From Streptomyces sp. NBC_01294 (GTDB lineage Bacteria > Actinomycetota > Actinomycetes > Streptomycetales > Streptomycetaceae): a stretch of 64,000 nucleotides of DNA. Position numbers and translations under genes: made by a program. Shown in pieces: positions 1-10,190 of this stretch. Position 1 is the stretch's first letter. Each line of letters opens with the position of its first letter. The notes under the pieces were generated by a model, which saw only the letters and a list, made by a program, of their open reading frames with translations, made no database searches and was not told the DNA's origin. Where the stretch lies: NCBI RefSeq assembly GCF_035917235.1, contig NZ_CP108423.1, forward strand, positions 4,803,501 to 4,867,500, given 5' to 3'.

Positions 1-2
1 AG

Positions 3-245
3 AACCCCCCGTACGACAAGGGCGGTCAGATCGTCAGCATCGACGGCATGACGATGAAGGAGACCGTCCTCATGGAGAACCCGGCGGACAAGGCGAGCCA
101 GCGCATCGAGACCGGCTTCTCGCCCGAATACGGCGAATACCGGTACCACAACGGCAAGCTCTTCATGTCCCGTTCGAACGTCAGCAAGCCCTACGGGGAC
201 AAGCTCGACGCGGAGTTCCTCTTCGCCTCCTTCACCGCGAGCTGA
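3..245 (+). CDS. C-terminal fragment of an unrecognised protein
   Basis: This is an open frame entering from the left edge and ending in TGA at 243-245; about 80 residues are visible and the start lies outside the window. The fragment is hydrophilic, with a run of short turns rich in Gly, Tyr, Ser and Asn and a C-terminus ending FLFASFTAS. I see no membrane segment, catalytic motif or repeat and do not recognise the family. A strong hairpin follows 14 bases after the stop, so it is the last gene of its transcript. It is real coding sequence by codon bias, but function is unknown. Confidence 0.7.
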   Translation, partial: NPPYDKGGQIVSIDGMTMKETVLMENPADKASQRIETGFSPEYGEYRYHNGKLFMSRSNVSKPYGDKLDAEFLFASFTAS

Positions 246-258
246 TTCGCACACCACC

Positions 259-300
259 GCAGAAGCCCCCGAACGGTCCGCACCGATCGGGGGCTTCTGC
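259..300 (+). terminator. Hairpin terminator after the first, truncated gene
   Basis: A perfect 14-bp inverted repeat (GCAGAAGCCCCCGA at 259-272 against 287-300) with a 14-base loop lies directly behind the stop codon. There is no T-run, as is usual in Streptomyces. Confidence 0.85.
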
Positions 301-371
301 GCGGTATCACCCGCGCACCGTCGAACAAGCGTGTAGCTTGCCGGGTCAGAAGGGTGGGGGGTGGTTCCGCA

Positions 372-1064
372 ATGGGCGTACGGGTCGTGGTGGTCGACGA
401 GCACCGGCTGTTGGCCGAGGCGCTCGCCTCTGCCCTGAAGCTGCGCGGTCACCGGGTGCTGGCCGCGGCCGCCCCGGCCGCGGGCGCCGCCGAGCTGGTC
501 ATCAGCCGCGCCCCGGAGGTCTGCCTCCTCGGCACGGCCACCCCCGCCGAGCCCGGGGTCTTCGAGCCCGTCGTCCGCATCAAGCGGGAGCGTCCGCAGA
601 TCGCCGTCGTCGTCCTGGGCCCGGTGCCCAGCCCGCGCGGGATAGCGGCCGCCTTCGCCGCCGGGGCCTCGGGGTACGTACGCCAGGACGAGCGCATCGA
701 GGGCGTGGAGCGGGCGCTGGCCAAGGCGCGGGCGGGGGAGGTGGCGATCGCCCCGCAGCTGCTGCAGGGGGCCTTCGCGGAGCTCCTGAACCCCGCCGCC
801 CAGCCCGACGACGAGGGCAGCCGGCTGCTGCGGCTGCTGACCCCGCGCGAGGTGGAGGTCCTGGTGCGGGTCGCCGAGGGCGAGGACACCCGGCTGATCG
901 CCGCGGGCATGGAGATCGCGCCGAGCACCGCCCGTACGCACGTGCAGCGGGTGCTGATGAAGCTGGGCGTGGGCTCGCGGCTGGAGGCGGCCGCGCTGGC
1001 CGCCCGTACCGGCCTGCTGGACCGGGCCCTGCCCGGGCAGCCGTCCGCCGCCCCGCGCGGCTGA
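372..1064 (+). CDS. Orphan LuxR/NarL-type response regulator with degenerate receiver
   Basis: The 230-residue protein has a response-regulator receiver fold (about residues 1-120) and a C-terminal LuxR-type helix-turn-helix (LTPREVEVL at about 157, then STARTHVQRVLMKLGV). The acidic pair near the N-terminus is kept (VVDEH), but the normal phospho-acceptor Asp is absent: the segment that should read like LMDxxMP reads LLGTATP, and the switch Lys is replaced (GYVRQD). It is therefore probably phosphorylation-independent. ATG 372 is chosen because the GGGTGGGGGGTGG purine stretch lies just upstream; an in-frame ATG at 354 is inside that stretch. No kinase gene adjoins it. Target genes are unknown; galE downstream is one candidate by position only. 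Confidence 0.85.
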   Translation: MGVRVVVVDEHRLLAEALASALKLRGHRVLAAAAPAAGAAELVISRAPEVCLLGTATPAEPGVFEPVVRIKRERPQIAVVVLGPVPSPRGIAAAFAAGASGYVRQDERIEGVERALAKARAGEVAIAPQLLQGAFAELLNPAAQPDDEGSRLLRLLTPREVEVLVRVAEGEDTRLIAAGMEIAPSTARTHVQRVLMKLGVGSRLEAAALAARTGLLDRALPGQPSAAPRG

Positions 1065-1080
1065 GGCGGGCGCCTCAGCC
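1059..1080 (+). terminator. Short hairpin at the end of the first regulator gene
   Basis: GGCTGAGGC and GCCTCAGCC form a 9-10 bp stem with a 2-4 base loop. The stem includes the TGA stop codon. Plausible weak terminator or mRNA 3'-end stabiliser. Confidence 0.5.
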
Positions 1081-1176
1081 GGCCGCCGATTTCCCCGCGG
1101 GCGCGGAATCGGGTAAGCCAGTCTCCAAGCACGCGCATCCAGCCGCGCGTGCTCCCCCGCGAGAGGCAGTAGGCGA

Positions 1177-2136
1177 GTGAGCAAGTACCTGGTAACCGGT
1201 GGCGCCGGATACGTCGGCAGCGTGGTGGCGGCCCACCTCCTGGAGGCCGGCCACGAGGTCACCGTCCTCGACGACCTCAGCACCGGCTTCCGCGTCGGCG
1301 TCCCGGCGGGCGCGGCCTTCATCGAGGGCCGCATCCAGGACGCGGCCCGCCACCTGGACGACTCCTACGAGGCGGTGCTGCACTTCGCGGCCTCCTCGCA
1401 GGTCGGCGAGTCCGTGGTGAACCCGGGCAAGTACTGGGAGAACAACGTCGGCGGCACGCTCGCCCTGCTGGGCGCGATGCGCGAGGCGGGCGTGCGCAAG
1501 CTGGTGTTCTCCTCCACCGCGGCCACCTACGGGGAGCCGGCGGAGGGCCTGCTGACCGAGGCCTCGGTGACCGCGCCGACCAACCCGTACGGCGCCTCGA
1601 AGCTGGCCGTCGACCACATGATCGCGGGGGAGTGCGTGGCGCACGGCCTGGCCGCGGTGTCCCTGCGCTACTTCAACGTGGCGGGCGCCTACGGCGAGTT
1701 CGGCGAGCGTCACACCCCCGAGACGCACCTGATCCCGCTGGTCCTCCAGGTCGCGCTGGGCGAGCGCGAGTCGATCTCGGTCTTCGGCGAGGACTACCCG
1801 ACCCCGGACGGCACCTGCGTCCGCGACTACATCCACGTCGCCGACCTGGCGGAGGCCCACCTGGCCGCCCTGCGGGTCGCCGCCGACGGGGAGCACCTGA
1901 TCTGCAACCTGGGCAACGGCAGCGGGTTCTCGGTCCGCGAGGTCGTCGAGACCGTCCGCAAGGTCACCGGCCGCGACATCCCCGAGGTCGTCGCCCCGCG
2001 CCGGGCCGGCGACCCGGCGATGCTGGTCGCCTCCGCCCGCACGGCCCACGAGCGCCTCGGCTGGACCCCGAGCCGCTCGGACCTGACCGGCATCATCACG
2101 GACGCGTGGAACTTCGCGCGTACGCACGCCTCCTGA
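1177..2136 (+). CDS. galE: UDP-glucose 4-epimerase
   Basis: Extended short-chain dehydrogenase of 319 residues that interconverts UDP-glucose and UDP-galactose. The N-terminal NAD-binding motif TGGAGYVG is at residues 7-14, and the catalytic Tyr-x-x-x-Lys is present as YGASK, with the upstream Ser in SSTAATYG. The C-terminal half carries the YFNVAGA and [10 protein letters not shown] signatures of GalE. GTG 1177 is the start, giving the canonical first residues MSKYLVTGG. It stands alone between two orphan regulators rather than in a galTEK operon, so it more likely serves sugar nucleotide supply for cell-surface glycans than galactose catabolism (inference). Confidence 0.93.
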   Translation: MSKYLVTGGAGYVGSVVAAHLLEAGHEVTVLDDLSTGFRVGVPAGAAFIEGRIQDAARHLDDSYEAVLHFAASSQVGESVVNPGKYWENNVGGTLALLGAMREAGVRKLVFSSTAATYGEPAEGLLTEASVTAPTNPYGASKLAVDHMIAGECVAHGLAAVSLRYFNVAGAYGEFGERHTPETHLIPLVLQVALGERESISVFGEDYPTPDGTCVRDYIHVADLAEAHLAALRVAADGEHLICNLGNGSGFSVREVVETVRKVTGRDIPEVVAPRRAGDPAMLVASARTAHERLGWTPSRSDLTGIITDAWNFARTHAS

Positions 2137-2169
2137 ACCACCCGTACCCCCTGGACCACCGCTGTCCTG

Positions 2170-2205
2170 CGCGCCCCCCGCACCGTGCCCGGTGCGGGGG
2201 GCGCG
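2170..2205 (+). terminator. Terminator after galE
   Basis: Near-perfect 15-bp inverted repeat, CGCGCCCCCCGCACC at 2170-2184 against 2191-2205, with a 6-base loop, 34 bases behind the galE stop. Confidence 0.85.
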
Positions 2206-2614
2206 TGCGTTCGGGCCGTGCGCTGCGGGCGGGCGCCGTGCGCGGGCGCCCGGCGTGCACGCGCCGGGTGAAATGCCCCCCGTGCAACTGCCCGTGGCAC
2301 GCGCCGGTGCGGAAGCCGCCATCCGGACCTTCGGTGCAGGCGATTTCAAGCCACCACAAAGCCCGTTCAGGACGCTCGCGCCGGAAAATCGCCGGGAAAA
2401 CTTCTGCTATTCGGCCAACCGTGAGCGGCCCCCGGCCCTACGCTGATGAGCGACACCGGTGGGGGCCGGTGTTGATTCAGGGGTCGAGACAAGTCGGGTA
2501 CGGCGTCCGGTCCGGGGTAGTGCAGAGATGTCTCGGCGGCGGCCGGGCAGCTGCGGATCACCCGGTCCGGGCGCCGTACCCGCCGTCGTCCGTTCCCCTA
2601 CCCTTGGGGGTTTT
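2206..2614. other. Gene-poor stretch upstream of the second response regulator
   Basis: About 400 bases without a convincing gene. It contains a less GC-rich segment at about 2340-2415 and a small CACCGG/CCGGTG hairpin near 2454-2471. An open frame runs through the right half into the regulator, but its first 50 residues look like non-coding translation, so I treat this as a long leader or promoter region. I see no specific operator. Confidence 0.5.
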
Positions 2615-3382
2615 GTGGTTCGTATCCGGGTTCTCGTCGTCGACGATCACCGCATCTTCGCCGAATCGCTCGCAGCCGCGCTCGCGGCCGAGCCGGACGT
2701 GGACGTGTCCGCGGCCGGCAGCGGTCCCGCCGCCCTGCGCTGCCTCGAACGCGCGGTGGCCGAGGGCCGCCGCTTCGACGTCCTGCTGGTCGACGCCGAT
2801 CTCGGCGCGGTCGCCGGGGCCGTGCCCGCCCAGCGGGAGCCGGGGGCCGGGCCACCGCAGCCCGCCTCGGACGGGATCGCGCTGGTCGCCGGGGTACGGG
2901 TGACCCACCCCGGGGTCCGCACGGTCGTCCTCGCCGAACGCGACGACCCGCGCCGGGCCGCGCTCGCGCTCCAGGCGGGAGCCTCGGGCTGGGTGGCGAA
3001 GGACTGCTCGCTCTCACGGCTGCTGGCCGTGATCCGCGGGGTCCTGCGCGAGGAGACGCACCTTCCGCCCGCACTGCTCACCGGAGTGCTGCGCGAACTG
3101 ACCGCGGCGCGCAAGCACCGTACGGACAGCGAGCGGCTCGTGGAGTCGCTCACCCCGCGCGAACACGAGGTGCTGCGCTGCATGGTGGCGGGGCTGGGCC
3201 GCAAGGACGTGGCGGCGCGGCTGTTCCTGTCCCCGCACACCGTCCGCACCCACATGCAGAACGTGCTGGGCAAGCTCGGTGTGCACTCCACCCTGGCCGC
3301 GGTGGCACTGGCCCGGCGGGCGGGCGTACGACCGGCCGACCTAGCCGGGGATGTTGTCGAACGGAGCGGTCAACTGGCGTAG
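2615..3382 (+). CDS. Orphan LuxR/NarL-type response regulator
   Basis: The protein (255 residues from GTG 2615, giving MVRIRVLVVDDHRIFAESL) has a receiver with the acidic pair DD, a phospho-acceptor-like Asp in DVLLVDADLG, and the Lys in GWVAKD. Between the Asp loop and the next strand is an unusual insertion of about 20 residues rich in Pro, Gly and Gln (AVPAQREPGAGPPQP). The C-terminal LuxR helix-turn-helix reads LTPREHEVLRCMVAG and SPHTVRTHMQNVLGKLGV. The start is chosen because homologous receivers begin there; upstream in-frame sequence does not look coded. No sensor kinase adjoins it. Its 3' end overlaps the convergent marR-type gene by 42 bases. Confidence 0.85.
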   Translation: MVRIRVLVVDDHRIFAESLAAALAAEPDVDVSAAGSGPAALRCLERAVAEGRRFDVLLVDADLGAVAGAVPAQREPGAGPPQPASDGIALVAGVRVTHPGVRTVVLAERDDPRRAALALQAGASGWVAKDCSLSRLLAVIRGVLREETHLPPALLTGVLRELTAARKHRTDSERLVESLTPREHEVLRCMVAGLGRKDVAARLFLSPHTVRTHMQNVLGKLGVHSTLAAVALARRAGVRPADLAGDVVERSGQLA

Positions 3383-3838
3383 CAGGCCGGCGAGATCACC
3401 GCGTTGGTTCTGCGACAGCTGGGCCAGGATCGCCCGTTCCTGGGCCAGCAGCCCGGCGAGGGCCTGGTCGGCGCGGTCCCGGCCCTCGGGGGTGAGCCGC
3501 ACCAGGACCCCGCGGCGGTCGCTGGGGTCCGGGAGCCGCTCGACGAGGCCCTTCTTGGCGAGCCGGTCGATGCGGTTGGTCATGGTGCCGGAGGTGACCA
3601 GGGTCTGGGTCAACAGCTGGCCGGGGGAGAGTTGGTAGGGTGCGCCGGCGCGCCGCAGGGACGTCAGGACGTCGAACTCCCAGGGCTCCAGGCCGTGCTC
3701 GGAGAACGCCAGCCTGCGGGCGCGGTCGAGGTGGCGCGCGAGCCTGCTGACGCGACTGAGCACCTCGAGCGGTTCCACGTCGAGGTCAGGGCGCTCCCGC
3801 CGCCATGCCGCCACCAGTCGGTCGACCTCGTCCTCCAT
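3341..3838 (-). CDS. MarR-family transcriptional regulator
   Basis: This 165-residue winged-helix regulator shows the MarR signature: helix-turn-helix around QLLTQTLVTSGTMTNRIDRL and the wing LPDPSDRRGVLVRLTPEG. ATG 3838 (MEDEVDRLVAAW) is preferred; an upstream in-frame ATG (MKRLHVDRP) exists but would place coding sequence in the operator-rich gap. It is divergent from the methyltransferase gene at 4000, and the shared upstream region has matching palindromes, so it probably represses itself and the tam-VOC pair. The effector is unknown. Its 3' end overlaps the response regulator gene on the other strand. Confidence 0.88.
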   Translation of the reverse strand: MEDEVDRLVAAWRRERPDLDVEPLEVLSRVSRLARHLDRARRLAFSEHGLEPWEFDVLTSLRRAGAPYQLSPGQLLTQTLVTSGTMTNRIDRLAKKGLVERLPDPSDRRGVLVRLTPEGRDRADQALAGLLAQERAILAQLSQNQRGDLAGLLRQLTAPFDNIPG

Positions 3839-3885
3839 GCCGATCAGTGTAAGGGGTCTGTCGACGTGAAGTCTCTTCATAACAA

Positions 3886-3919
3886 GTATCTTGATAATGA
3901 GTATCTTGACGTCGAGATA
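3886..3919. promoter_or_regulatory. Probable MarR operator cluster between divergent genes
   Basis: TATCTTGACGTCGAGATA at 3902-3919 is an 18-bp palindrome with a single mismatched pair. The 9-mer GTATCTTGA occurs at 3886 and again at 3901, a 15-bp direct repeat. The segment is far more AT-rich than its surroundings and lies between a MarR gene and the gene it diverges from, the standard arrangement for MarR autorepression. Confidence 0.75.
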
Positions 3920-3999
3920 TAAGTGAGGCGAGCATGGGGCATGGAGGGGGCCGGAACAGATTCCGCTTCCGACCGCCCCGCCAGCAGGGAGGCTCGAAC

Positions 4000-4857
4000 A
4001 TGTATTCCGATACCGCGCGCGCCGGGACCCCCACGTCCACCGCGCCGTCCGCCCCGACCTGGGATCCCCAGCAGTACCTCCGGCACTCCAGCCATCGCAC
4101 ACGCCCCTTCCTGGACCTCCTCACCCGCATACCCGAGCTCCCCCACCGCCCCGCCCGCATCGCCGACCTCGGCTGCGGCCCCGGCAACGTCACCGCGCTC
4201 CTCGCCGGCCGCTGGCCCGAGGCAGGCATCACCGGCTTCGACCTCTCCCCGGAGATGCTCCACCGCGCCACCGGCGAGTACGCCGGCCCCACCAAGGGCG
4301 GCGGCAGCCTCGACTTCCGCCACGGGGACCTTGCGACCTGGCTCCCCGAGGAGCCCTACGACCTGATCGTCTCCAACGCGGCCCTCCAGTGGGTCCCCGG
4401 CCACGCCGGCTCCTTCGGCGCCTGGATCAACGGCCTGCGCCCCGGCGGCACCTTCGCCTTCCAGATCCCCGGCAACTTCACCGCCCCCAGCCACGCCCTG
4501 CTCGCCGAACTCTGCGACACCCCGCGCTGGCGGCCCCGGCTCGCCGGCCACGGCGCCCGCTACATCCACCTGCTCGAACCCGCCGAATACCTTGCCCGGT
4601 TCACCGCGCTCGGCTGCGCCGCCGACGTCTGGGAGACCACCTACCACCAGATGCTCCAGGGTCCCGACCCCGTACTCGAGTGGGTCAAGGGCACCGCCCT
4701 GCGCCCCGTCCTGACCGCCCTCGGAGAAGACAAGGACGCCGCGGACGCCTTCCTCGGCGAATACCGAGACCGGCTGCGCGTGGCCTACCCGAGCGGGCCA
4801 CGCGGCACCGTCTTCCCGTTCCGCCGCATCTTCGCCGTCGCCCGCAAGGAGGCCTGA
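4000..4857 (+). CDS. tam: Trans-aconitate 2-methyltransferase-like SAM enzyme
   Basis: Class I methyltransferase of 285 residues. The SAM-binding motif I is ADLGCGPGNVTALL (Gly-rich loop near residues 57-61), with acidic motif II in TGFDLSPEML and the post-motif NAALQWVPGH, which together with overall length and C-terminal FPFRRIFAVA match trans-aconitate 2-methyltransferases. Known members methylate trans-aconitate, an inhibitor of aconitase. ATG 4000 is chosen for the GGGAGG ribosome binding site. It is followed after 2 bases by the VOC gene and is probably controlled by the divergent MarR protein. A related small-acid methyltransferase remains possible. Confidence 0.82.
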   Translation: MYSDTARAGTPTSTAPSAPTWDPQQYLRHSSHRTRPFLDLLTRIPELPHRPARIADLGCGPGNVTALLAGRWPEAGITGFDLSPEMLHRATGEYAGPTKGGGSLDFRHGDLATWLPEEPYDLIVSNAALQWVPGHAGSFGAWINGLRPGGTFAFQIPGNFTAPSHALLAELCDTPRWRPRLAGHGARYIHLLEPAEYLARFTALGCAADVWETTYHQMLQGPDPVLEWVKGTALRPVLTALGEDKDAADAFLGEYRDRLRVAYPSGPRGTVFPFRRIFAVARKEA

Positions 4858-4859
4858 CC

Positions 4860-5270
4860 GTGCTGACCGCAGTCGACCACGTCCAACTCGCCGCGCCGCC
4901 GGACTCGGAGGACCGGCTCCGCGCCTTCTACACGCACGTCCTCGGCATGACCGAGATCCCCAAGCCGCCCGTGCTCCCCGCGCGCGGGGGCTGCTGGTTC
5001 GCCGCCGGGCCGGTGCAGCTGCACCTCGGCGTCGAGGAGGACTTCCGGCCCGCCCGCAAGGCCCACCCGGGACTGAGGGTGACCGGCATCGAGGCCTACG
5101 CGAACAGACTGGAGGAGCGGGGAGCCAAGGTCGTGTGGGACGACGCCCTCCCCGGTCACCGGCGCTTCTACTCCGAGGACCCCGTCGGCAACCGGCTCGA
5201 GTTCCTGGAGCGGCACAGCCCGGAACGGCACAGCCCGGGGGACCACAGCCCGGAGGACCGCGGCGCGTAG
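4860..5270 (+). CDS. VOC (glyoxalase/bleomycin-resistance fold) protein
   Basis: Small vicinal-oxygen-chelate family protein of 136 residues with the pattern VDHVQLAAP, FYTHVLGM, LHLGVEE and a C-terminal DPVGNRLEFLE, which supplies the metal-ligand Glu typical of the fold. The residues after about 115 are a low-complexity tail in which HSPE/HSPGD is repeated three times. GTG 4860 is two bases after the tam stop, so the two are translationally coupled. Members include glyoxalases, dioxygenases and drug-binding proteins; substrate cannot be read from the sequence. Confidence 0.82.
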   Translation: MLTAVDHVQLAAPPDSEDRLRAFYTHVLGMTEIPKPPVLPARGGCWFAAGPVQLHLGVEEDFRPARKAHPGLRVTGIEAYANRLEERGAKVVWDDALPGHRRFYSEDPVGNRLEFLERHSPERHSPGDHSPEDRGA

Positions 5271-5281
5271 GACGACGCGCA

Positions 5282-5333
5282 CACACGACGGCGCCCCGCC
5301 ACCGGACCTCCGGTGACGGGGCGCCGTCGTGTG
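5282..5333. terminator. Bidirectional terminator between convergent genes
   Basis: A long inverted repeat (CACACGACGGCGCCCCG on the left, its complement on the right) encloses a second small CACCGG/CCGGTG stem. It lies between the stop of the VOC gene and the stop of the convergent tetR-type gene. Confidence 0.85.
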
Positions 5334-5348
5334 CGCGCGGAATGGGAC

Positions 5349-6023
5349 TCAGCTCTTGCGGCGGCCCACCAGCTGTGGCTTCGACTCCAGCCTGTCCAGC
5401 CCGTGCCAGGCCAGGTTCACCAGGTGCGCGGCGACCTCGGCCTTCTTCGGCTTGCGGACGTCCAGCCACCACTGCCCCGTCAGCGCCACCATGCCCACCA
5501 ACGCCTGCGCGTACAGCGGGGCCAGCTTGGGATCGAACCCCCGCGCCTTGAACTCCAGTCCCAGGATGTCCTCGACCTGCGTGGCGATGTCACTGATCAG
5601 CGAGGCGAACGTACCGGTCGACTGCGCGACGGGCGAGTCCCGCACGAGGATCCGGAAACCGTCCGTGTACGACTCGATGTAGTCCAGCAGCGCGAACGCC
5701 GCCTGCTCCAGCAGCTCCCGGGGATGCCCTGCCGTCAACGCGCCCGTCACCCCGTCCAGCAGCTGGCGCATCTCCCGGTCCACGACGACCGCGTACAGCC
5801 CCTCCTTGCCGCCGAAGTGCTCGTACACCACCGGCTTGGACACCCCGGCCTTCGCCGCGATCTCCTCCACCGACGTGCCTTCGAAGCCCTTCTCCGCGAA
5901 CAGGGTCCGACCGATGTCCAGGAGTTGCTGACGGCGCTCCGCACCCGTCATCCGGACCCGGCGGCCGCGCCGGGGCTTGTCGCTGCTGGAATTACCGCCG
6001 TCGATCGCCACGCCCCCCATCAT
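5349..6023 (-). CDS. TetR-family regulator of the desaturase operon
   Basis: The 224-residue TetR protein has its helix-turn-helix at about residues 30-70 (RTLFAEKGFEGTSVEEIAA then AGVSKPVVYEHFGGKEGL). The effector-binding C-terminal half is typical of actinobacterial lipid-responsive TetR proteins but does not identify a ligand. ATG 6023 overlaps the stop of the desaturase gene as ATGA, so the two are co-translated. With tandem palindromes in front of the operon, negative autoregulation in response to acyl-CoA or membrane state is likely, analogous to the DesT logic in Pseudomonas (inference). Confidence 0.9.
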   Translation of the reverse strand: MMGGVAIDGGNSSSDKPRRGRRVRMTGAERRQQLLDIGRTLFAEKGFEGTSVEEIAAKAGVSKPVVYEHFGGKEGLYAVVVDREMRQLLDGVTGALTAGHPRELLEQAAFALLDYIESYTDGFRILVRDSPVAQSTGTFASLISDIATQVEDILGLEFKARGFDPKLAPLYAQALVGMVALTGQWWLDVRKPKKAEVAAHLVNLAWHGLDRLESKPQLVGRRKS

Positions 6024-7000
6024 GCCGCTTTCGCGTCGCTTTCCCTGCGCCGGGCGTCGATGCGGGCGGCCGACGGCCACCGCACGTCCGTGGCCCAACC
6101 CAGCTGCTCGCACCAGCGGATCAGCCGTGCGCTGGAGTCGATCTGACCGCGCAGCACACCGTGCCGCGCCGACGTCGGGTCGGCGTGGTGCAGGTTGTGC
6201 CAGGACTCCCCGCACGACAGCACCGCCAGCCACCACACATTGCCGCTGCGGTCCCGGGACTTGAACGGACGCTTGCCGACCGCGTGGCAGATCGAATTGA
6301 TCGACCAGGTCACGTGGTGCAGCAGCGCGACGCGCACCAGCGAACCCCAGAAGAACGCCGTGAACGCGCCCCACCAGGACATCGTCACCAGACCGCCCAC
6401 CAGCGGCGGGATCGCCAGCGAGAACATCGTCCAGTAGATGAAGTCGCGCGAGATGCGGCGGATCGCCGGATCCTTGATCAGGTCGGGGGCGTACTTCTGC
6501 TGATCGGTCTGCTCCTCGTCGAAGAGCCAGCCGATGTGCGCCCACCACAGCCCCTTCATCAGCGCCGGCAGCGTCTCCCCGAATCGCCACGGCGAATGCG
6601 GGTCACCCTCGTGGTCCGAGAACTTGTGGTGCTTGCGGTGGTCCGCCACCCAGCGCACCAGCGGCCCCTCCACCGCCATCGAGCCCATCACGGCCAGGAC
6701 GATCCGCAGCGGCCGCTTCGCCTTGAAGGAACCGTGCGTGAAGTAGCGGTGGAAACCGATGGTGATCCCGTGGCAGGCCAGGAAGTACATGAACACCATC
6801 AGGCCCAGGTCCAGCCAGCTCACCCCCCAGCCCCAGGCCAGCGGCACCGCCGCCAGCAGGGCCACGAAGGGAACGGTGATGAACAGCAGCAGGGCGATCT
6901 GCTCGATGGACCGCTTGTTCTCGCCGCCGAGAGTGGCGGACGGTTCGGATGTGTCGGAGGGCGTAGCTGCACCCTCGATCAGATCGGGACTGGTGGTCAT
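6020..7000 (-). CDS. Membrane acyl-CoA (stearoyl-type) desaturase
   Basis: Membrane fatty acid desaturase of 326 residues. The three histidine clusters that bind the di-iron centre are all present: HRYFTH (HX4H), HRKHH (HX2HH) and HNLHH (HX2HH). Hydrophobic segments flank them, and an N-terminal cytosolic stretch of about 35 residues precedes the first membrane helix. It introduces a cis double bond, usually delta-9, into acyl chains to adjust membrane fluidity. There is no fused cytochrome b5 or reductase domain, so electrons must come from another protein. ATG 7000 has AGGGG 6 bases upstream. It forms an operon with the TetR gene. Confidence 0.92.
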   Translation of the reverse strand: MTTSPDLIEGAATPSDTSEPSATLGGENKRSIEQIALLLFITVPFVALLAAVPLAWGWGVSWLDLGLMVFMYFLACHGITIGFHRYFTHGSFKAKRPLRIVLAVMGSMAVEGPLVRWVADHRKHHKFSDHEGDPHSPWRFGETLPALMKGLWWAHIGWLFDEEQTDQQKYAPDLIKDPAIRRISRDFIYWTMFSLAIPPLVGGLVTMSWWGAFTAFFWGSLVRVALLHHVTWSINSICHAVGKRPFKSRDRSGNVWWLAVLSCGESWHNLHHADPTSARHGVLRGQIDSSARLIRWCEQLGWATDVRWPSAARIDARRRESDAKAA

Positions 7001-7049
7001 GGTGTCCCCTGGGGGGTGAGAGAAGTAGACGGGCTCCCGGTCATGGACC

Positions 7050-7078
7050 CTACGGACCCGTAACCTACGGCATCGTAA
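7050..7078. promoter_or_regulatory. Tandem palindromic operator upstream of the desaturase operon
   Basis: CTACGGACCCGTAA (7050-7063) and CTACGGCATCGTAA (7065-7078) are direct repeats 15 bp apart, and each is itself a TACGNNNNCGTA palindrome. They lie 50-78 bases in front of the desaturase start codon, in the gap shared with divergent ppc. TetR proteins often bind such tandem sites as two dimers. Confidence 0.75.
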
Positions 7079-7351
7079 GTATGGCAAAACAGGGTCCCGA
7101 GGCAAGAGGAGCGCGGCCGGGCGCCGCAGTGCGCCCCGGCGGCCCACGCGCCGTCTGGTGAGACGTTTGCCCAGGCACACGCCTCGGACACCTATCCTGG
7201 TCACGTCGGACAGCGCGGTCCGCACGGGCAGCCCGAGCTGCGCACCAGGAGCGGAGATCCCCCCCCGGAACCAAGTCCGGGAGCGGCATCACCGCGCACG
7301 GCCGGCAGCCCACCGCCCAGTAGCGCTCGAACACTGCAAGGAGCCGCACCT

Positions 7352-10114
<2,763 letters not shown>

Positions 10115-10135
10115 CAGACCGCCGTACGAACGACA

Positions 10136-10166
10136 GGGCCCCCGCACCTTCGTGGTGCGGGGGCCC
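10136..10166. terminator. Terminator between ppc and the convergent surface-protein gene
   Basis: Perfect 13-bp stem GGGCCCCCGCACC (10136-10148) with its complement at 10154-10166 and a 5-base loop. It serves ppc and can serve the opposite gene ending at 10191. Confidence 0.88.
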
Positions 10167-10190
10167 CGTCGTGTCACGGACCTACGGGAC

